NCBI GenBank assembly: GCA_002842195.1
Contig: PHCL01000077.1
Location: 1-6,662, forward strand
Direction: 5' to 3'
Length of the DNA: 6,662 bases
DNA from: Betaproteobacteria bacterium HGW-Betaproteobacteria-20
GTDB taxonomy: Bacteria > Pseudomonadota > Gammaproteobacteria > Burkholderiales > Methylophilaceae
Shown: in pieces, positions 5,688-6,662 of the stretch
Layout of the letters: every line of letters begins with the position of its first letter
Numbering within the stretch: the stretch's first letter is position 1
Program-made: the position numbers and the translations under genes
The notes under the pieces: model-generated
The model's database searches: none
Told to the model about the DNA's origin: nothing
What the model saw: only the letters and a program-made list of their open reading frames with translations

Positions 5688-6560
5688 ATGGATTTTGTAG
5701 CCATTGATGTTGAAACTGCAAATTCAGATATGGCTTCAATTTGTCAGATAGGAATTGCTAAATTTTCAAATGGAGTTTTGGTCGAAGAGTGGGTTTCTTT
5801 ATTAAATCCAGAAGATTACTTCCATTTTATAAACATAGATATTCATGGAATTGATGAAAATGATGTGGTAGATGCGCCAAAATTTTCTGACGTTCTGTAT
5901 AAACTAAAATACTTTATGGATGGTTCAATTTGCATTTGCCATACACATTTTGACCGAGTTTCGATCGCAAAGGCTTTTCAAAAATATTCTATTCAACCAC
6001 TAAATATAACTTGGCTCGATTCTGCGCGTGTTGCAAGGAGAACTTGGGAAGAGTTCGCTTGGTCAGGGTACGGGCTAGCTAATGTGTGTAGAAAAATTGG
6101 GTATGAATTCAATCATCATGATGCATTAGAAGATGCAAAAGCGTCTGGACAAGTGGTTTTAGCTGCTATTAAAGAATCTAAATTAGATTTAGACATGTGG
6201 GTTAAAAGAGTAAAGCAACCTATCAACTTTGAGTATTCATCTCAAGGTGCGGCAATTCAAAGAATTGGGAATCCCGAGGGTGATTTAAATGGTGAAGTGG
6301 TAGTTTTCACGGGCGCATTACAAATGCCACGAAATGAGGCTGCTGATTTAGCATCAAAAATTGGGTGTAATGTCGCTCCTGGAGTAACTAAAGAAACCAC
6401 TTTGCTTGTTGTCGGTGACCAAGACATTGCAAAGTTTGCAGGTAAAGAAAAGAGTGCAAAACATATTAAAGCCGAACAACTGATTGCTAAAGGCTATGGT
6501 ATTCGCATTATTCAAGAAAGCGATTTTAATGACCTTATAGAGTCCGCCCAGCAAGCATAG
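5688..6560 (+). CDS. DEDDh 3'-5' exonuclease with C-terminal BRCT domain
   Basis: Probable DnaQ-like 3'-5' exonuclease fused to a BRCT domain, 290 residues, cytoplasmic. Seen: Exo I DVET with Asp7 and Glu9; Exo II CHTHFDR at 84-90 with Asp89; Exo III HHDALEDA with His144 and Asp149 in the H-x4-D spacing of the DEDDh class, so all five catalytic residues are present. WLDSARVARRTW (109-120) and YGLANVC (128-134) match a group of stand-alone exonucleases I remember, distinct from replicative epsilon subunits. After a linker (about 165-198) a BRCT domain runs from about 200 to 286: LNGEVVVFTGAL, the TG at 208-209, the R at 215, TTLLVVGD at 237-244 and a closing GIRIIQESDF at 271-280. BRCT domains bind DNA ends or partner proteins. 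It follows the 129-residue gene by 4 bases, with a weak AGAAAG ribosome-binding site (5674-5679), and shares its low GC (19 of 60 at 5761-5820). The IS element begins a few bases after the stop, but the protein looks complete. Confidence 0.9.
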   Translation: MDFVAIDVETANSDMASICQIGIAKFSNGVLVEEWVSLLNPEDYFHFINIDIHGIDENDVVDAPKFSDVLYKLKYFMDGSICICHTHFDRVSIAKAFQKYSIQPLNITWLDSARVARRTWEEFAWSGYGLANVCRKIGYEFNHHDALEDAKASGQVVLAAIKESKLDLDMWVKRVKQPINFEYSSQGAAIQRIGNPEGDLNGEVVVFTGALQMPRNEAADLASKIGCNVAPGVTKETTLLVVGDQDIAKFAGKEKSAKHIKAEQLIAKGYGIRIIQESDFNDLIESAQQA

Positions 6561-6565
6561 CCTGA

Positions 6566-6662
6566 GGGTGTCCCGAATTTTGTGTAAATAGCGGTTTATC
6601 ACTGCTGAGGCATCCTCTCCTCAAACTGAATAGTAAACCTATTTAAAGCAGGTTTCCAATCA
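6566..6662 (-). mobile_element. End of an IS256-family insertion sequence, continuing past the window
   Basis: From about 6566 the sequence GGGTGTCCCGAATTTTGTGT has the look of an IS256-family terminal inverted repeat, in which TTGTGTAAA near the tip is frequent. About 30 bases inward, a minus-strand frame ends that reads as an IS256-type transposase C-terminus. Gene end, short spacer and repeat are arranged as expected for the transposase-3' end of such an element. The outer boundary is uncertain by a few bases because the other inverted repeat and the target duplication are outside the window. It places the junction within about 5-6 bases of the exonuclease stop codon. Confidence 0.7.
6599..6662 (-). 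CDS. IS256-family transposase, C-terminal fragment
   Basis: Only the last 20 codons and the TGA stop (6599-6601) are in the window; the gene continues beyond the right edge. The residues read DWKPALNRFTIQF then EERMPQQ. A Trp, then an AL pair, then an I-x-F-E-x-R ending is the usual tail of IS256 (Mutator-like) DDE transposases, for example W-x-x-AL-x-x-F-x-I-x-F. No catalytic residue is visible in this fragment, so whether the transposase is intact cannot be told. It converges on the exonuclease gene. Confidence 0.75.
   Translation of the reverse strand, partial: DWKPALNRFTIQFEERMPQQ

Noticed and set aside
6354..6602. An 82-codon minus-strand open frame at the right edge.
   Set aside because: It is antisense to the BRCT domain and its start lies in the IS end; the transposase tail is in a different frame and stops at 6599.
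1..6662. CRISPR arrays, tRNA or rRNA genes.
   Set aside because: No regularly spaced direct repeats and no tRNA-like cloverleaf or rRNA signature were seen in the intergenic stretches, none of which exceeds about 205 bases.

Overview
The window looks like a piece of a betaproteobacterial chromosome, most likely a methylotroph-like lineage (Methylophilaceae/Nitrosomonadales). This rests on two things: the housekeeping order site-2 protease - trpS - scpA - scpB - rluB-type pseudouridine synthase, which I remember as common in Betaproteobacteria, and the moderate GC with E. coli-like promoters. The taxon is an inference, not a search result. All chromosomal genes are on the + strand; the only minus-strand gene is an IS fragment at the right edge.

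Region 1 (1-2448): a small membrane metalloprotease of the Rip/site-2 type (103-738); a long-form tryptophanyl-tRNA synthetase (781-1983) behind a good extended -10 promoter; and a small rhodanese with a lipoprotein signal (2017-2448). The synthetase carries four cysteines spaced C-x21-C-x6-C-x2-C, close to the [4Fe-4S] site known from Thermotoga maritima TrpRS.

Region 2 (2449-5223): a 205-base gap holds an intrinsic-terminator-like hairpin wrapped in a second 8-bp stem, and a 56-codon open frame that runs through it in the same frame as scpA. Then come scpA (TTG start) and scpB (GTG start, 5 bases later), the two non-SMC subunits of the SMC-ScpAB chromosome-segregation complex, and a 23S-rRNA-type pseudouridine synthase with a basic disordered tail.

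Region 3 (5224-6662): composition drops sharply in GC. Two tightly packed genes, an unrecognised 129-residue protein and a DEDDh 3'-5' exonuclease with a C-terminal BRCT domain, form an accessory two-gene cassette. A few bases after the exonuclease stop codon an IS256-like element begins; only its end and the last 20 codons of its minus-strand transposase are inside the window.

The core genes are ordinary. The parts worth a second look are the cysteine set in TrpRS, the structured gap before scpA, and the AT-rich exonuclease cassette next to the IS element. The cassette is the best candidate for an undescribed system, but nothing in the sequence proves a defence or other specific role.
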